Counted from the first letter of the stretch, positions 45,612 to 55,018 are shown. The stretch: 64,000 bases of DNA from Dyadobacter bucti (GCF_005869225.1 NZ_SWFP01000002.1:1222502-1286501); one strand, 5' to 3'. A program made the numbers and translations. The notes: generated from the sequence alone by a model not told the origin.

Positions 45612-46349
45612 ATGGTATCGAGATTAATCACCTTTTGTCTTTTCATTTCTTCATATCAGCCAATCATGGCGCAGTTCAAGTTAGATTTGGAAGGCGGTGT
45701 TGTATTGGGAACAAATTACAACGACATCCGACTCCCTGGAACGAGCGGGACGCTGGTCGATGTTAATAAACAACTTGAAATATCCCCACGCATATTTTAC
45801 CGGGTAAGGGCTGGTTATACCATAGCTGACAGGCACACAATCTCGGCTTTATACGCACCGCTCACTGTAAAATACTCGGGTTCATTTGACCAGAATGTCA
45901 ATTTCAACAATGCCGTTTATAACCAAAATGAAGATGTGCGGTTCGATTACAAATTTAATTCCTACCGACTTACATACCGGTACGACTTTGTCGTATCAGG
46001 ACTTTGGAGGGCCGGGGCTGGTTTGACCGGAAAAATCCGTGATGCGGATGTCAGGCTTCGAAATGCCTCAACCGACAGGCATTTCAGCAACGTTGGGTTC
46101 GTGCCCCTGGTTAACTTCTATGTGGCATACAAACCTGCTGCACGCTGGACCGCTGTCCTGGAAGGAGATGCTTTGGCTTCAAAATTTGGCAGGGCCGAAG
46201 ATATATTTGCCGGCTTATCCTACGATATAAATCCTAATTTCAGCATAAAACTGGGATACCGTGTGGTGGAAGGCGGGGCTGACAACGATGAAATATATAA
46301 CTTCACCTGGATCAATTACGCCTCGGCGGGAGTGTTAATATCCCTTTGA
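45612..46349 (+). CDS. Outer-membrane beta-barrel protein, unknown function
   Basis: A 245-residue protein with a signal peptide (ITFCLFISSYQPIMAQ) and regular amphipathic strands: FKLDLEGGVVLGTNYNDIRL, FYRVRAGYTIADRHTISALY, SYRLTYRYDFVVSGLWRAGAG and FSIKLGYRVVEGGADNDEIY. It ends in a short barrel strand (ASAGVLISL). A porin-like or structural outer-membrane protein; no specific family recognised. It is not close to its upstream neighbour (107 bases) and has its own TGGCAT motif. Confidence 0.78.
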   Translation: MVSRLITFCLFISSYQPIMAQFKLDLEGGVVLGTNYNDIRLPGTSGTLVDVNKQLEISPRIFYRVRAGYTIADRHTISALYAPLTVKYSGSFDQNVNFNNAVYNQNEDVRFDYKFNSYRLTYRYDFVVSGLWRAGAGLTGKIRDADVRLRNASTDRHFSNVGFVPLVNFYVAYKPAARWTAVLEGDALASKFGRAEDIFAGLSYDINPNFSIKLGYRVVEGGADNDEIYNFTWINYASAGVLISL

Positions 46350-46453
46350 AAGTTTCCCCGACCGGGCTATTGATTCACCTGATGCGGTAATGCTTTCCAG
46401 CGACCGCAATTTACTCCTCCGAAGTTTGATTTTTATTGCGCATCAATTCGATC

Positions 46454-47905
46454 TTATCCCCGTTCCTGAAACCGGATCAGGTTATTGACCATCCCTTCAA
46501 AAACGAAAAAATGGAAGGGAAGCACTGAGTACCAGTACAACCTGCCCAGCAACCCTTTGGGCCGGAAGGTGGCTGTTTGATGCAGGAAATTTTTGTTATC
46601 CTTTCGGACGATCTTAAATTCCAGCCAGGCTTCGCCCGGAAGCTTCATTTCTGCGTACAGCAGCAATCTCCCATTGGGTTTGTCGGCGGCCAATACACGC
46701 CAAAAGTCCAGCGTGTCACCGCTATTGATGCTATGTGCATTGGTGCGGCCCCTTCGCAGCCCCACCCCTCCGAACATTTTATCCATAAATCCCCTCAGTT
46801 TCCACATCCAGTTCCCGTAGTACCATCCGCGCCCGCCCCCTATCGACCATATATTTTTTATCACCTGGTCAATGTCACCAGGGATTTCCTTTTGTCTTTT
46901 ATCGGTAAAACAGCCTGCTTTTGGAATTCGGATATGCTCTAGCATGTAATTGCTGACATAGCTGGAAACGAACGAATCTTTCCAGCTCGAAACGACATTG
47001 TTCTGTTCAATTTTTTGAAAAGCAAGCGCAACCGATTCCCGATAGGTAAGCAGCTTGATACCCAAATGCTCAGCAAGGTCATTTTCCCTGGCAATGACTT
47101 CTACCTTCATACTGTTCACCAAGTTAGAGGCCAGCTTGAAAGAGGTCGAAGTAACGAAATACAACCAGTAAGAGGACAGTCTGGGTGTCATCACAGGTAC
47201 CGAGATGATAAACCGTTTCAAGCCCCGGATCTCGGCAAACTGCATCAGCATTTGCTTGTAGGTCAATATCTGCGGACCTCCCACATCAAACGAGCGGTTA
47301 AATGTCTCTTCTTTGAGCAGGACGCCGGATAAGTATTCAAGAATATTACGGATCGCTATCGGCTGGCTTTTTGTGTTCAGCCATTTTGGGGTAATCATAA
47401 CCGGTAACTTTTCCACCAGATCGCGGATGATCTCAAACGACGCGCTGCCCGATCCCACAATGATTCCCGCACGGATTGCCGTCACGGGAATGTTGCTGTC
47501 AGTCAATACCTGCTCCACTTTTTTTCTTGAAGACAAATGTTTGGAAAGATTGTCCCCATTGGCGATTCCCCCAAGGTAGATGATTTGTTTGATGCCGGTG
47601 TTTTCAACAAGTTTTACAAAGTTTTGGGCGGAGAATGTTTCCATTTTCTCAAAATCCCCCGACTTAGAGCTCATGGAATGGATCAGGTAATAGGCTGCAT
47701 CCAGATTCCCCAATGTTTGGGGCCCGATATTTTCGTTTAAAAAGTCAATTTCCAAAACGGATATCCCTGCATGCGTATAAATGCCTTCCGTGGGAAAACG
47801 CCCCTTGTCCCGCACGCAACAGATCACCTGATGCCCGTTTTGGAGAAGGACTGGCAGCAATCTTTTACCAATATAACCGGTAGCACCTGTAAGCAGTATC
47901 CTCAT
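46454..47905 (-). CDS. NAD(P)-binding SDR-type protein with DUF2867 domain
   Basis: A 483-residue protein. The N-terminal Rossmann domain has the dinucleotide motif GATGYIGKRL (about 7-16), YLIHSM near 74 and an atypical SDR layout to about residue 300. The C-terminal part (about 340-483) matches DUF2867: GGGRGWYYGNWMWKLRGFMDKMFGGVGLRRGR, DTLDFWRVLAADKPNGRLLLYAEMKLPGEAWLEF and FRPKGLLGRLYWYSVLPFHFFVF. Function unknown; similar proteins are often annotated as nucleoside-diphosphate-sugar epimerases. No operon partner is evident. Confidence 0.88.
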   Translation of the reverse strand: MRILLTGATGYIGKRLLPVLLQNGHQVICCVRDKGRFPTEGIYTHAGISVLEIDFLNENIGPQTLGNLDAAYYLIHSMSSKSGDFEKMETFSAQNFVKLVENTGIKQIIYLGGIANGDNLSKHLSSRKKVEQVLTDSNIPVTAIRAGIIVGSGSASFEIIRDLVEKLPVMITPKWLNTKSQPIAIRNILEYLSGVLLKEETFNRSFDVGGPQILTYKQMLMQFAEIRGLKRFIISVPVMTPRLSSYWLYFVTSTSFKLASNLVNSMKVEVIARENDLAEHLGIKLLTYRESVALAFQKIEQNNVVSSWKDSFVSSYVSNYMLEHIRIPKAGCFTDKRQKEIPGDIDQVIKNIWSIGGGRGWYYGNWMWKLRGFMDKMFGGVGLRRGRTNAHSINSGDTLDFWRVLAADKPNGRLLLYAEMKLPGEAWLEFKIVRKDNKNFLHQTATFRPKGLLGRLYWYSVLPFHFFVFEGMVNNLIRFQERG

Positions 47906-47982
47906 AGCTTGACTACGGCAAGTATAAATAAAAAAACAATGGCGAAACTATGCATCATTACCGGCCGGATATTACCGGCAGC

Positions 47983-49125
47983 CTAGGTGACCGGGCCTTC
48001 ACCGGAGGTTTGGACCTGATTGATTTTCCAGCGTTTGAGAATGATTTTTCCCGAAAATCTTTTCAAATGGTACTGTTCCGGTTCCCCGATCATAAATCCG
48101 AAAGCTTTCATGGAAGGTATGGCATCAAAAACGACTTTTAACACTGCCGTGATCGGAATTGCTAGTATCAGACCGGCCAATCCAAAAAGCATCCCGCCCA
48201 GTAGCAGCCCAATCAGCGCCATCAACGGATTGATACTCACCTTGCCTCCGACGATGTTGGGCGTCAGAAAATTCCCTTCCAGGAACTGCACAATCTGGAA
48301 CCATACAACCACACCCAAAGCATACCACGCGCTGTCTCTGGTTGCCAACGCAAACAACGCAGGAAGCACTGAACCTATGGCTATCCCAATGTATGGCAGC
48401 AACATCAGCAGGGAAGCAAGTATCCCAAAGAACCAAGCATAGGGAATTCCAAGCAGCAGCAGGCCAACTGTGTTCAATATAGCTACAATGCCCATGACCG
48501 TCACCAGGCCAACCAGGTAACTTTGGACAACGTAGTATATTTTGTCTAAAACCTGACTAATAAGCTCCTTGGATGTCGATGTAAATGCGTGGAAGAAAAA
48601 TTCACGAAAAAAGTCACGGTAATAAAGTAGGAAAAAAGTAAATAACGGCACAATAACGACTCCGGCCAGGATACTCCCCACTGAACCGAAAGCCGCCCCG
48701 ACGATTACGCCGGCATTGGACACAACCTTATTTGTAAAGTTGGTAATCTGCTGGGTGATTTGTCCCTGTTCAATTCCGAAATGGATGGTGACCCATCGTT
48801 GTATGGTATTAAGAATACTGATAAACCGTACTTGCAGGTCTTCTCCGTTAGCGCCGATAACCAGTACCTGGTGTATAATGAACCAAACCAGGCTGCCAAT
48901 CAGCACAACAGCGATGATCACTGACAACAGCGACGCGGTGACCCTGTTGATTTTATACTTTTCGAAAAAACGGGTCACCGGAAAAAGAGAGATCGCCAGC
49001 AGGATGGAAAACATTAATGGTACCAGAACACTCTGCAGGGTATACAGCAAGGCGATGATCAGGACCAAACATATCAGGGATGCAGCAAGCCCGACACTCT
49101 TTTGATTTTGGTAAATTTTAAGCAT
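47983..49125 (-). CDS. AI-2E family permease (second copy)
   Basis: A 380-residue membrane protein of the same family as 44383-45504. It has the N-terminal helix pair (15-75), QSYLVGLVTVMGIVAILNTVGLLLLGIPYAWFFGILASLLMLLPYIGI (about 195-242) and GNFLTPNIVGGKVSINPLMALIGLLLGGMLFG (about 283-315). Transported substrate unknown. The two copies lie on opposite strands about 2.5 kb apart and are diverged, so they are old paralogues rather than a recent tandem duplication. Confidence 0.92.
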   Translation of the reverse strand: MLKIYQNQKSVGLAASLICLVLIIALLYTLQSVLVPLMFSILLAISLFPVTRFFEKYKINRVTASLLSVIIAVVLIGSLVWFIIHQVLVIGANGEDLQVRFISILNTIQRWVTIHFGIEQGQITQQITNFTNKVVSNAGVIVGAAFGSVGSILAGVVIVPLFTFFLLYYRDFFREFFFHAFTSTSKELISQVLDKIYYVVQSYLVGLVTVMGIVAILNTVGLLLLGIPYAWFFGILASLLMLLPYIGIAIGSVLPALFALATRDSAWYALGVVVWFQIVQFLEGNFLTPNIVGGKVSINPLMALIGLLLGGMLFGLAGLILAIPITAVLKVVFDAIPSMKAFGFMIGEPEQYHLKRFSGKIILKRWKINQVQTSGEGPVT

Positions 49126-49451
49126 AATTTAAACTGAGTAGTAAAATGGCAGAAATCGTCTGTCGGCGCAAAACATGATGTTTGTATTGTACGCCTTGTA
49201 AAGTACCTCAGTAAAAAAATCAAGCCGTGCCTGCCCACCCTTTACGCATTGCAGTGCCATATTTAACTTTGGGCGGAACAAACGGGTTGATTATTTAATC
49301 AAAATTTCACCTTCCGGGAAAAATGTACCAGGCACTTTGCCTTTTATCCATTCTTCGGCGCGCTTTAACCTGCCATCTTTGTAATGTCAAAACAACGACA
49401 ACCAGCTAGCGGTTAGCTGGTTAACTTACAAAACTCAATCTTACTACCCAG
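49126..49451. other. Divergent intergenic region
   Basis: 326 bases lie between the start codons of the divergent AI-2E permease (minus) and alpha/beta hydrolase (plus) genes. Apart from the inverted repeat at 49401-49421 no gene, RNA or clear promoter is recognised. Confidence 0.4.
49401..49421. promoter_or_regulatory. Perfect inverted repeat before the alpha/beta hydrolase gene
   Basis: ACCAGCTA (49401-49408) and TAGCTGGT (49414-49421) form a perfect 8-bp inverted repeat with a 5-base centre, ending 30 bases before the ATG at 49452. The size fits an operator for a dimeric regulator or a small leader hairpin. There is no T tract, so a terminator is unlikely. Confidence 0.45.
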
Positions 49452-50354
49452 ATGAAAACTATTGCACTTACAATCGCATTTTTTACTTTTATCCAAAGTC
49501 AATTTTTATTTGCACAAACGAGAAAGCCCTCGTCCGCCGGAAGGGAAGAGTACATTGAGGTAGAAAAAAATGTTAAACTGCATGTGATCGACCTTGGCGA
49601 AGGCCAGCCGGTGGTCCTCATTCACGGATGGCCGCTGAACAATGCGATGTATGAATATCAATACCAGTACCTGGTTGAAAAAGGGTTCAGGGTAATCGGC
49701 ATTTCCCTCCGCGGTTTCGGTAAATCCGACAGGCCCTACGGAAAATACGATTTCGACACTTTCTCCGACGATATCAAAGTGGTTTTGGAAAAATTGAAGA
49801 TCGAAAATGCAACGCTGGGAGGATTTTCGTTGGGAAGCGCCGTAACGCTCCATTTTGTTACCAAATACAAAGGAGCACATATCAGCAAGCTAGCCTTATT
49901 CGGCGCAACCGGCCCATCATGGAAACAACGCGAGGGCTATCCTTACGGCATCTCCGACCAGGGCGCAGCTGACCTGATCCAACAGACTAAAACCAACCGG
50001 CAGCAATTGGTATCAGGTTTTGGAAAAGGTTTTGCCGGTCAGGAGGGCGGACTTTCCCAGGAATCGCTCAACTGGCTTGAAAGCATTAATCTGGATGCAT
50101 CACCTTACGCTACTACACAGGCAATCACTGCATTGCGTGACCTTGACCTCCGTCCCGAGCTGGCAAAAATAAAAATACCTGTTGCGATATTCCATGGTGT
50201 GAACGACAAATTATGTGACTTCTCCCAGGCAGAACAGCTGAACAAAGCGATCAAAGGTTCCTACCTGATCAGATTTGAAAAAAGCGGACACGGACTATTT
50301 CTGGAGGAAATGGATAAATTTAACGCCGAACTCGAAAAATTTGCAAGGAGCTAA
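49452..50354 (+). CDS. Secreted alpha/beta hydrolase
   Basis: A 300-residue hydrolase with a signal peptide (hydrophobic LTIAFFTFIQSQFLFAQ, cleaved near residue 22). Key features are the oxyanion region LIHGWPLNN (57-64), the nucleophile S126 in GGFSLGSAV, Asp in HGVNDKLCD (about 252) and H280 in EKSGHGLFLEE. It is closest in pattern to the haloperoxidase/esterase group. Probably periplasmic; substrate unknown. It is followed after 93 bases by an AraC-type regulator on the same strand. An inverted repeat ends 30 bases before its ATG. Confidence 0.9.
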   Translation: MKTIALTIAFFTFIQSQFLFAQTRKPSSAGREEYIEVEKNVKLHVIDLGEGQPVVLIHGWPLNNAMYEYQYQYLVEKGFRVIGISLRGFGKSDRPYGKYDFDTFSDDIKVVLEKLKIENATLGGFSLGSAVTLHFVTKYKGAHISKLALFGATGPSWKQREGYPYGISDQGAADLIQQTKTNRQQLVSGFGKGFAGQEGGLSQESLNWLESINLDASPYATTQAITALRDLDLRPELAKIKIPVAIFHGVNDKLCDFSQAEQLNKAIKGSYLIRFEKSGHGLFLEEMDKFNAELEKFARS

Positions 50355-50362
50355 TGATCCGG

Positions 50363-50401
50363 AAGTCCCGGTGAGTTTGCTGATTGCTTCGCCGGGACCT
50401 T
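50363..50401 (+). terminator. Hairpin between hydrolase and AraC genes
   Basis: The arms AAGTCCCGG (50363-50371) and CCGGGACCTT (50392-50401) can pair over GTCCCGG/CCGGGAC. The T tract is weak, so it may only partly stop transcription between the two genes. Confidence 0.4.
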
Positions 50402-50447
50402 CAATCATTTCGGAACATATGAACACCAACCCCTTATTAGGATAGCC

Positions 50448-51305
50448 ATGAGTACAACCGTATTCAACAATAATTTAAAGACATTGGGACTGCTGCACGT
50501 AACCCGGGACCAAACGGACACCATCAACGGCCCCGACTATAAACAATATATCAAAATCCTTTATCTGCCGGTTGGCTACAAGCTTAGGGTAGATTTTTCC
50601 CGTTTTGAGACGCAGCAGCCGACTCTTTTCTTCATCAGCCCCAATCAATATCTTGAATTGGAAGAAGCCGGCCAGGAAAGCGGCTATTTCATTTTCTACA
50701 ACCGCGATTTTTACTGCATTCAGATCCACGATCAGGAAGTTGCCTGTGATGGCCTGCTGTTCAACAACATCCGGAACATGCCCAAAGTAGAAGCTTCGGA
50801 AGCAGACATTGCTTTTTTAGGAAGCATGTTCAGGGAGCTGATACAAGAATTCCAATTGAATGATGGCTCGCTGGAGGAAATGGTCCGGACTTACCTCAAG
50901 CAACTCCTGATCAGGGCTACGCGTTCATGGAAAAGGCAGCATCTGGAGAATGCAGTGAGCGAACAGCAAAGCGATCTGGAATTTTTCCGCAAGTTTACCA
51001 GGCTCGTGGAAGAGCATTATAAAACCAAACACACCGTAGCCGATTACGCGGATTTTTTATCCATGGCACCGAAAACGATCACACACAAGTTCAACCGCCT
51101 CAGGCTGCCGCAGCCCAACGAGGTGATAAAGAACCGTATCATACTCGAGGCAAAACGGCTGCTGGTACATACGCCGCTCACGGCAAAGGAGATCGCCTAT
51201 GATCTTGGTTACAACGACCCTGCGTATTTCAGCAGGCTATTTATGACTAAAACGGGTGAATCACCATCCAGTTTCCGGGCGAACTTTTTGGCGGCCGCTC
51301 ATTGA
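50448..51305 (+). CDS. AraC-family transcriptional regulator
   Basis: A 285-residue regulator. The N-terminal cupin-like sensing half (about 1-170) is typical of Bacteroidota AraC proteins (YKQYIKILYLPVGYKLRVDFSRF). The C-terminal AraC DNA-binding domain (about 195-283) has two helix-turn-helix units: TVADYADFLSMAPKTITHKFNRL and AKEIAYDLGYNDPAYFSRLFMTKTGESPSSFR. It probably controls the neighbouring secreted hydrolase or itself; the target is inferred from adjacency only. It converges on the T9SS gene with only 22 bases between stops. Confidence 0.94.
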   Translation: MSTTVFNNNLKTLGLLHVTRDQTDTINGPDYKQYIKILYLPVGYKLRVDFSRFETQQPTLFFISPNQYLELEEAGQESGYFIFYNRDFYCIQIHDQEVACDGLLFNNIRNMPKVEASEADIAFLGSMFRELIQEFQLNDGSLEEMVRTYLKQLLIRATRSWKRQHLENAVSEQQSDLEFFRKFTRLVEEHYKTKHTVADYADFLSMAPKTITHKFNRLRLPQPNEVIKNRIILEAKRLLVHTPLTAKEIAYDLGYNDPAYFSRLFMTKTGESPSSFRANFLAAAH

Positions 51306-51327
51306 CATCCGTGGTAACCTAAAAGCG

Positions 51328-54300
51328 TCAGTCAACCACCAGCATTTTAATGAACTCCGTAGCGGCAGCCGATCGCACTTTGAGCACGTAGATTCCTGCG
51401 CTCAGCGAGAGTTCCGTAATATCAATTTCCGACTTTGCGCCCGGTTTGCTCTGCTGCGGCACATTGACTTTATAACTACGGCCATTTTGATGTATCAGGT
51501 TAAGGGAAACTTCCCCTTCATGCTGATCTGCGGTTTCAAGTGTAAATTTGTTACGGACGGGGTTGGGATAAATAACTGATTTTTCCACTTTCTCCCGAGA
51601 CGTCCCGACTAAAACTTCCTGACTTATCCGGGTACCCGAAATGGGTGGTTCAGCTGAATAAATAACCAGTTCCGGCGGATTTGGGGAAGTCTCCCTGCTC
51701 TCGAAGATAAGCCTTTTGTTCCTGTTATTCGCATCCTGGAGCAGTATCGTCGCCACCTTGTCCCCGGCTATTTCAGCCCGGATGAAATTTGTCACATCTA
51801 CCTCATAATATCTCGGGGCATTACCCACTTCAACAGAACCTAATGAAGCGCCCGACGGTGCCGGGGCATTGTTCCAGGTAATCCCGTTTTCTGTCCAGCT
51901 GTCATTGCCGACAGGGAAAGCAGCGGGCCAAACGTGGTCAGCATCCTGGTAATTTTGCCCAAAAATCCGGAGTTTGGCAGAAGTTACCTGTGTTATGCCT
52001 GTCAGCGAAAATTTCAGGTACGAAGACCTGGAAAGGCCGTCGCCGGTCACACTTTTCACCTCCAGGGCAGGGTCACTCCCATAATTCACCCCCGCGTAGC
52101 TGCCATTGCGTACATAGGCATCTGCGATGGGAGACTTTACAATTCTCGGTACGGGGTTGATCAGCAGCACTTCAATGGCTTCTACCCTCGGCTTATCGGC
52201 AGCGCCGCTCATAAATGAAATGTATAACATTCCGTCTTTGACCGTCACAGGTATCGTCTCTTTAATAGCCCTTAACGCGCCGCCGGCTTTGGCAAAAATA
52301 TCATAATTCCTCAGCCTGGTCTCGTTTTCGATCCCTACTGCAAAGCTCCGCCTGCCGGCTCCCCCCGGACCTCTGCCCGGCACACCAAACCAGGTTTCTG
52401 CAAAGTGCAGCACAACATTGTAGTTGCCATTTCTGACCGGTATATTGTAATCAAAGCCCTCAGAGCTGCGGCCTGTACGGTAGAGTTCATCGTCCGTTGT
52501 GTTCAGGATATCCACGCCGGAAATGCTGGTAGTGCCGTCCAAACCCGTAAAGTACTGATCGGCCGTGAACTGCCGGTTACCCGATGCTGAAAAAGCCGGC
52601 CCGCCGGCATTGATACGCAATCTGTCGTTGGCTGTTAATGCCAAAACTTTGACCTTGACCTGTTCTTCATCGGACAATCCGGGAAAATCGACGGAACTCA
52701 CTTTTACAGAAAACGTAAAATCCCCCGTTGCACCTGGTGTCCATCTGAAAGAGCCGCTGGACGAACCGATGGTTGCGCCAGCGGGGGCGTTGACCAGAGA
52801 ATAGGTTTTAAGCTGGTTTCTGTTCGCCCGCGAAGTGGCTACAAAGGATACCTCCTGGCCAACAATGGTTAGCTGGTCGTCAATATCGTTCAGGACCAGT
52901 GTCGGGTCGGGTTCTTTGACAATCAGCCTCACCGACAGTGTAGCGTCCGCATAACCCGGCGCGCGCGCGGTAACAGTGGCATAATGAGTTCCCAGCGACA
53001 TGGCCTCACCGCTTGCTCCGAATGTCAGGGCTCCCAGTGAAGCAGACGGAGGCACGAGCCAGCTACTCGCCGGCGACTGCGACAGAGAGATCACGGGGTT
53101 TCCTGTATTGGTGGATAAGGTAGCCACCTGGCGCGAAGGGCTGCTGCCCATGACGTGTGTAAATGTCAGTGATGCAGGGGAAAATGAAAGTACTTTATTC
53201 GAAGATTCGGGTCCCAGCTTGACGATCCAATAATCGGAAGTGCCTTTCACCGCTCCGGTTTTCTCCCCTGAAATACCAGATAACGATCTCCCGCCCAGTA
53301 CGTAGCCACCATCGGAGGTTTGCTGGATTTCAGCAAGCTCGTCCGTAGCATCTCCGCCAATGGTTTTGTCCCAAACCCTCGCTCCATTCCCGGCCAGCTT
53401 GATTACCCAGAAATCGGAATTTCGGTCCGTCCCCCGCGGCCCTTCGCTTTTGTCCGGTCCGGCGCCCATGTTGGAACCAGCACCGAGTATATATCCTCCG
53501 TCGGCTGTTTGCCGGATTGAGCTCACTGCGCTCAAATCCGAACCCGCATCACGCTGGCCGATCAGCGCTCGGTCCCACTGTTGTGTACGGTCGGCTGCGA
53601 GCTTTACCACCCAGGCATCCCGGTCATATAAATCATCTTCGGGCGCGCCGGGGCCATTCGTATCTTTTGAGCCTCCCATGGCATACCCACCGTCCGAAGT
53701 CTGAATAATGGAATATAACATTTCATCCCCCTGCCCGCCAATGGTTTTGTCCCACTCCACCGTACCGTTTGGCCTGAGTTTCACGATCCAGAAGTCAAAG
53801 CCGCCATGCGACGCCTCAGTTTTGTCGCCACTTTCGGGCGATCTGGACCGGCCCCCGATGATGTAGCCTCCATCATTTGTCTGTGCCAATGAGCTGAAAA
53901 GATCACTGTCGCCTCCTCCCAGCGTTTTGTTCCACTGAACATTCCCTGTGGCAGACAATTTTACTACCCAATAATCGATTTCACCTCTCAAACTCTCTGT
54001 TTTGTCGCCTCCCGCACCGGACTCCGAGTTCCCTCCGACAATGAACCCTCCGTCGGATGTCTGATAAGTAACCAGCGCCGTGTCATGCCCCTGTCCGCCT
54101 ATGGTTTTATTCCAGAGTATTGTGCCGTTCGAAGACAACCTGATGATCCAAAAATCACGTTCGCCCTTGCTGTTTTCGGATTTGTCCAAGCCTGCATTGG
54201 CAGCCGAACTTCCGCACAGAATATAGCCGCCATCCGATGTTTGCCGGATCGACCCCGAAAGCCCGTAGTCACTGGCCTTAATGGTCCGGTCCCAGGTTTT

Positions 54301-54546
54301 GGACCCGTTCGCGGAAAGCTTGACGATCCAGATATCAGCGCCACCGACAACCCCTTCCGTCTGGTCCCCACCTGCCGGAGCCGAGGACCGTCCGCACAGG
54401 ATATAACCGCCATCTGATGTTTGCTGTAAAGATGTTAAGTCGAAGCCATAGACTGAACCAAAGGTGCTGCCAAAGTTCTTATCCCATTGAATAGCCGGCT
54501 GGGCCAACAGTTTTATCTGCGGTAGCAAACAAAAAGCAAAAGCCAT
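51328..54546 (-). CDS. T9SS-exported repeat protein with malectin and DNRLRE-like domains
   Basis: The start is taken at ATG 54546 (MAFAFCLLPQIKLLAQ, signal peptide, 1072 residues). Seven tandem repeats of about 55 residues follow, each of the form QTSDGGYILGG...DFWIVKLSANG...WDKTIGG (about 20-440). Then come an Ig/cadherin-like region, a malectin-like carbohydrate-binding domain (about 640-790: INAGGPAFSASGNRQFTADQ) and a DNRLRE-like domain (about 800-960: YAGVNYGSDPALEVKS). The type IX secretion sorting domain is at the end (YPNPVRNKFTLE... GIYVLKVRSA). It is exported to the surface or medium; role unknown. A TGGCAT motif lies 88 bases upstream of the chosen start. Confidence 0.88.
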   Translation of the reverse strand: MAFAFCLLPQIKLLAQPAIQWDKNFGSTFGSVYGFDLTSLQQTSDGGYILCGRSSAPAGGDQTEGVVGGADIWIVKLSANGSKTWDRTIKASDYGLSGSIRQTSDGGYILCGSSAANAGLDKSENSKGERDFWIIRLSSNGTILWNKTIGGQGHDTALVTYQTSDGGFIVGGNSESGAGGDKTESLRGEIDYWVVKLSATGNVQWNKTLGGGDSDLFSSLAQTNDGGYIIGGRSRSPESGDKTEASHGGFDFWIVKLRPNGTVEWDKTIGGQGDEMLYSIIQTSDGGYAMGGSKDTNGPGAPEDDLYDRDAWVVKLAADRTQQWDRALIGQRDAGSDLSAVSSIRQTADGGYILGAGSNMGAGPDKSEGPRGTDRNSDFWVIKLAGNGARVWDKTIGGDATDELAEIQQTSDGGYVLGGRSLSGISGEKTGAVKGTSDYWIVKLGPESSNKVLSFSPASLTFTHVMGSSPSRQVATLSTNTGNPVISLSQSPASSWLVPPSASLGALTFGASGEAMSLGTHYATVTARAPGYADATLSVRLIVKEPDPTLVLNDIDDQLTIVGQEVSFVATSRANRNQLKTYSLVNAPAGATIGSSSGSFRWTPGATGDFTFSVKVSSVDFPGLSDEEQVKVKVLALTANDRLRINAGGPAFSASGNRQFTADQYFTGLDGTTSISGVDILNTTDDELYRTGRSSEGFDYNIPVRNGNYNVVLHFAETWFGVPGRGPGGAGRRSFAVGIENETRLRNYDIFAKAGGALRAIKETIPVTVKDGMLYISFMSGAADKPRVEAIEVLLINPVPRIVKSPIADAYVRNGSYAGVNYGSDPALEVKSVTGDGLSRSSYLKFSLTGITQVTSAKLRIFGQNYQDADHVWPAAFPVGNDSWTENGITWNNAPAPSGASLGSVEVGNAPRYYEVDVTNFIRAEIAGDKVATILLQDANNRNKRLIFESRETSPNPPELVIYSAEPPISGTRISQEVLVGTSREKVEKSVIYPNPVRNKFTLETADQHEGEVSLNLIHQNGRSYKVNVPQQSKPGAKSEIDITELSLSAGIYVLKVRSAAATEFIKMLVVD

Positions 54547-54618
54547 CCAAACAGGAGAAAAAAGTGCCCGATGTGCCCTGTTAACGCATCGTATTAAAGA
54601 TTCTTTCCGGGGCAATAA

Positions 54619-54634
54619 CAGAGATATTATGCCA
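54619..54634 (-). promoter_or_regulatory. TGGCAY motif upstream of T9SS protein gene
   Basis: The minus strand reads GTGGCATAATATCTCTG around 54634, 88 bases before the ATG at 54546. The first 12 bases equal those before treZ. The T tract is weaker here. Confidence 0.45.
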
Positions 54635-55018
54635 CTTTTTAAAAACCGTTGAGTTTCCGATAAAATTGTTTGCATAAGTCCTTGTAAAATAAATAGTTGT
54701 TGAGATAATTTCACGTGTTATCATTGATGATAAAAGTTATTTACCAAGAATAATACTTATCATTTTACTATTTATTATAACTTTAATTACATCCTCTCTT
54801 AATCGAATTATTGCCATTTGGCAGCTTTACCCGGATATCACAAATTCGTTGGATCAGTAGTGACTTGACACGCGATCCTCATCAATCCTTTATCAGGGTT
54901 ACGAAAAAATATGCCCGGATACCGCAAAGCAATAATCCTTGGAAAACTGAAAAGGACATAACGGTTGATGCGCTCAGGTGGGAAAACCTTGGCCCTGGAA
55001 GAATGAATGGAGGCAGTA
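54635..55018. other. AT-rich gap between T9SS gene and transaldolase
   Basis: This stretch is conspicuously AT-rich near 54700-54800 and contains a palindrome TTATCAT-TG-ATGATAA (54718-54733). No gene is recognised. The palindrome could be an operator for the T9SS gene, but it is 170 bases from the start. Confidence 0.35.

Noticed and set aside
51328..54546. Repeats in the T9SS gene as a mobile or tandem DNA repeat
   Set aside because: The repetition is at protein level (about 55-residue units with diverged DNA), so it is a domain repeat.
10201..54634. TGGCAY sites as classical sigma-54 promoters
   Set aside because: The -24-like TGGCAC is present, but the GC pair expected ten bases after GG is replaced by T or A in most of the good copies, and no sigma-54 activator gene was seen.
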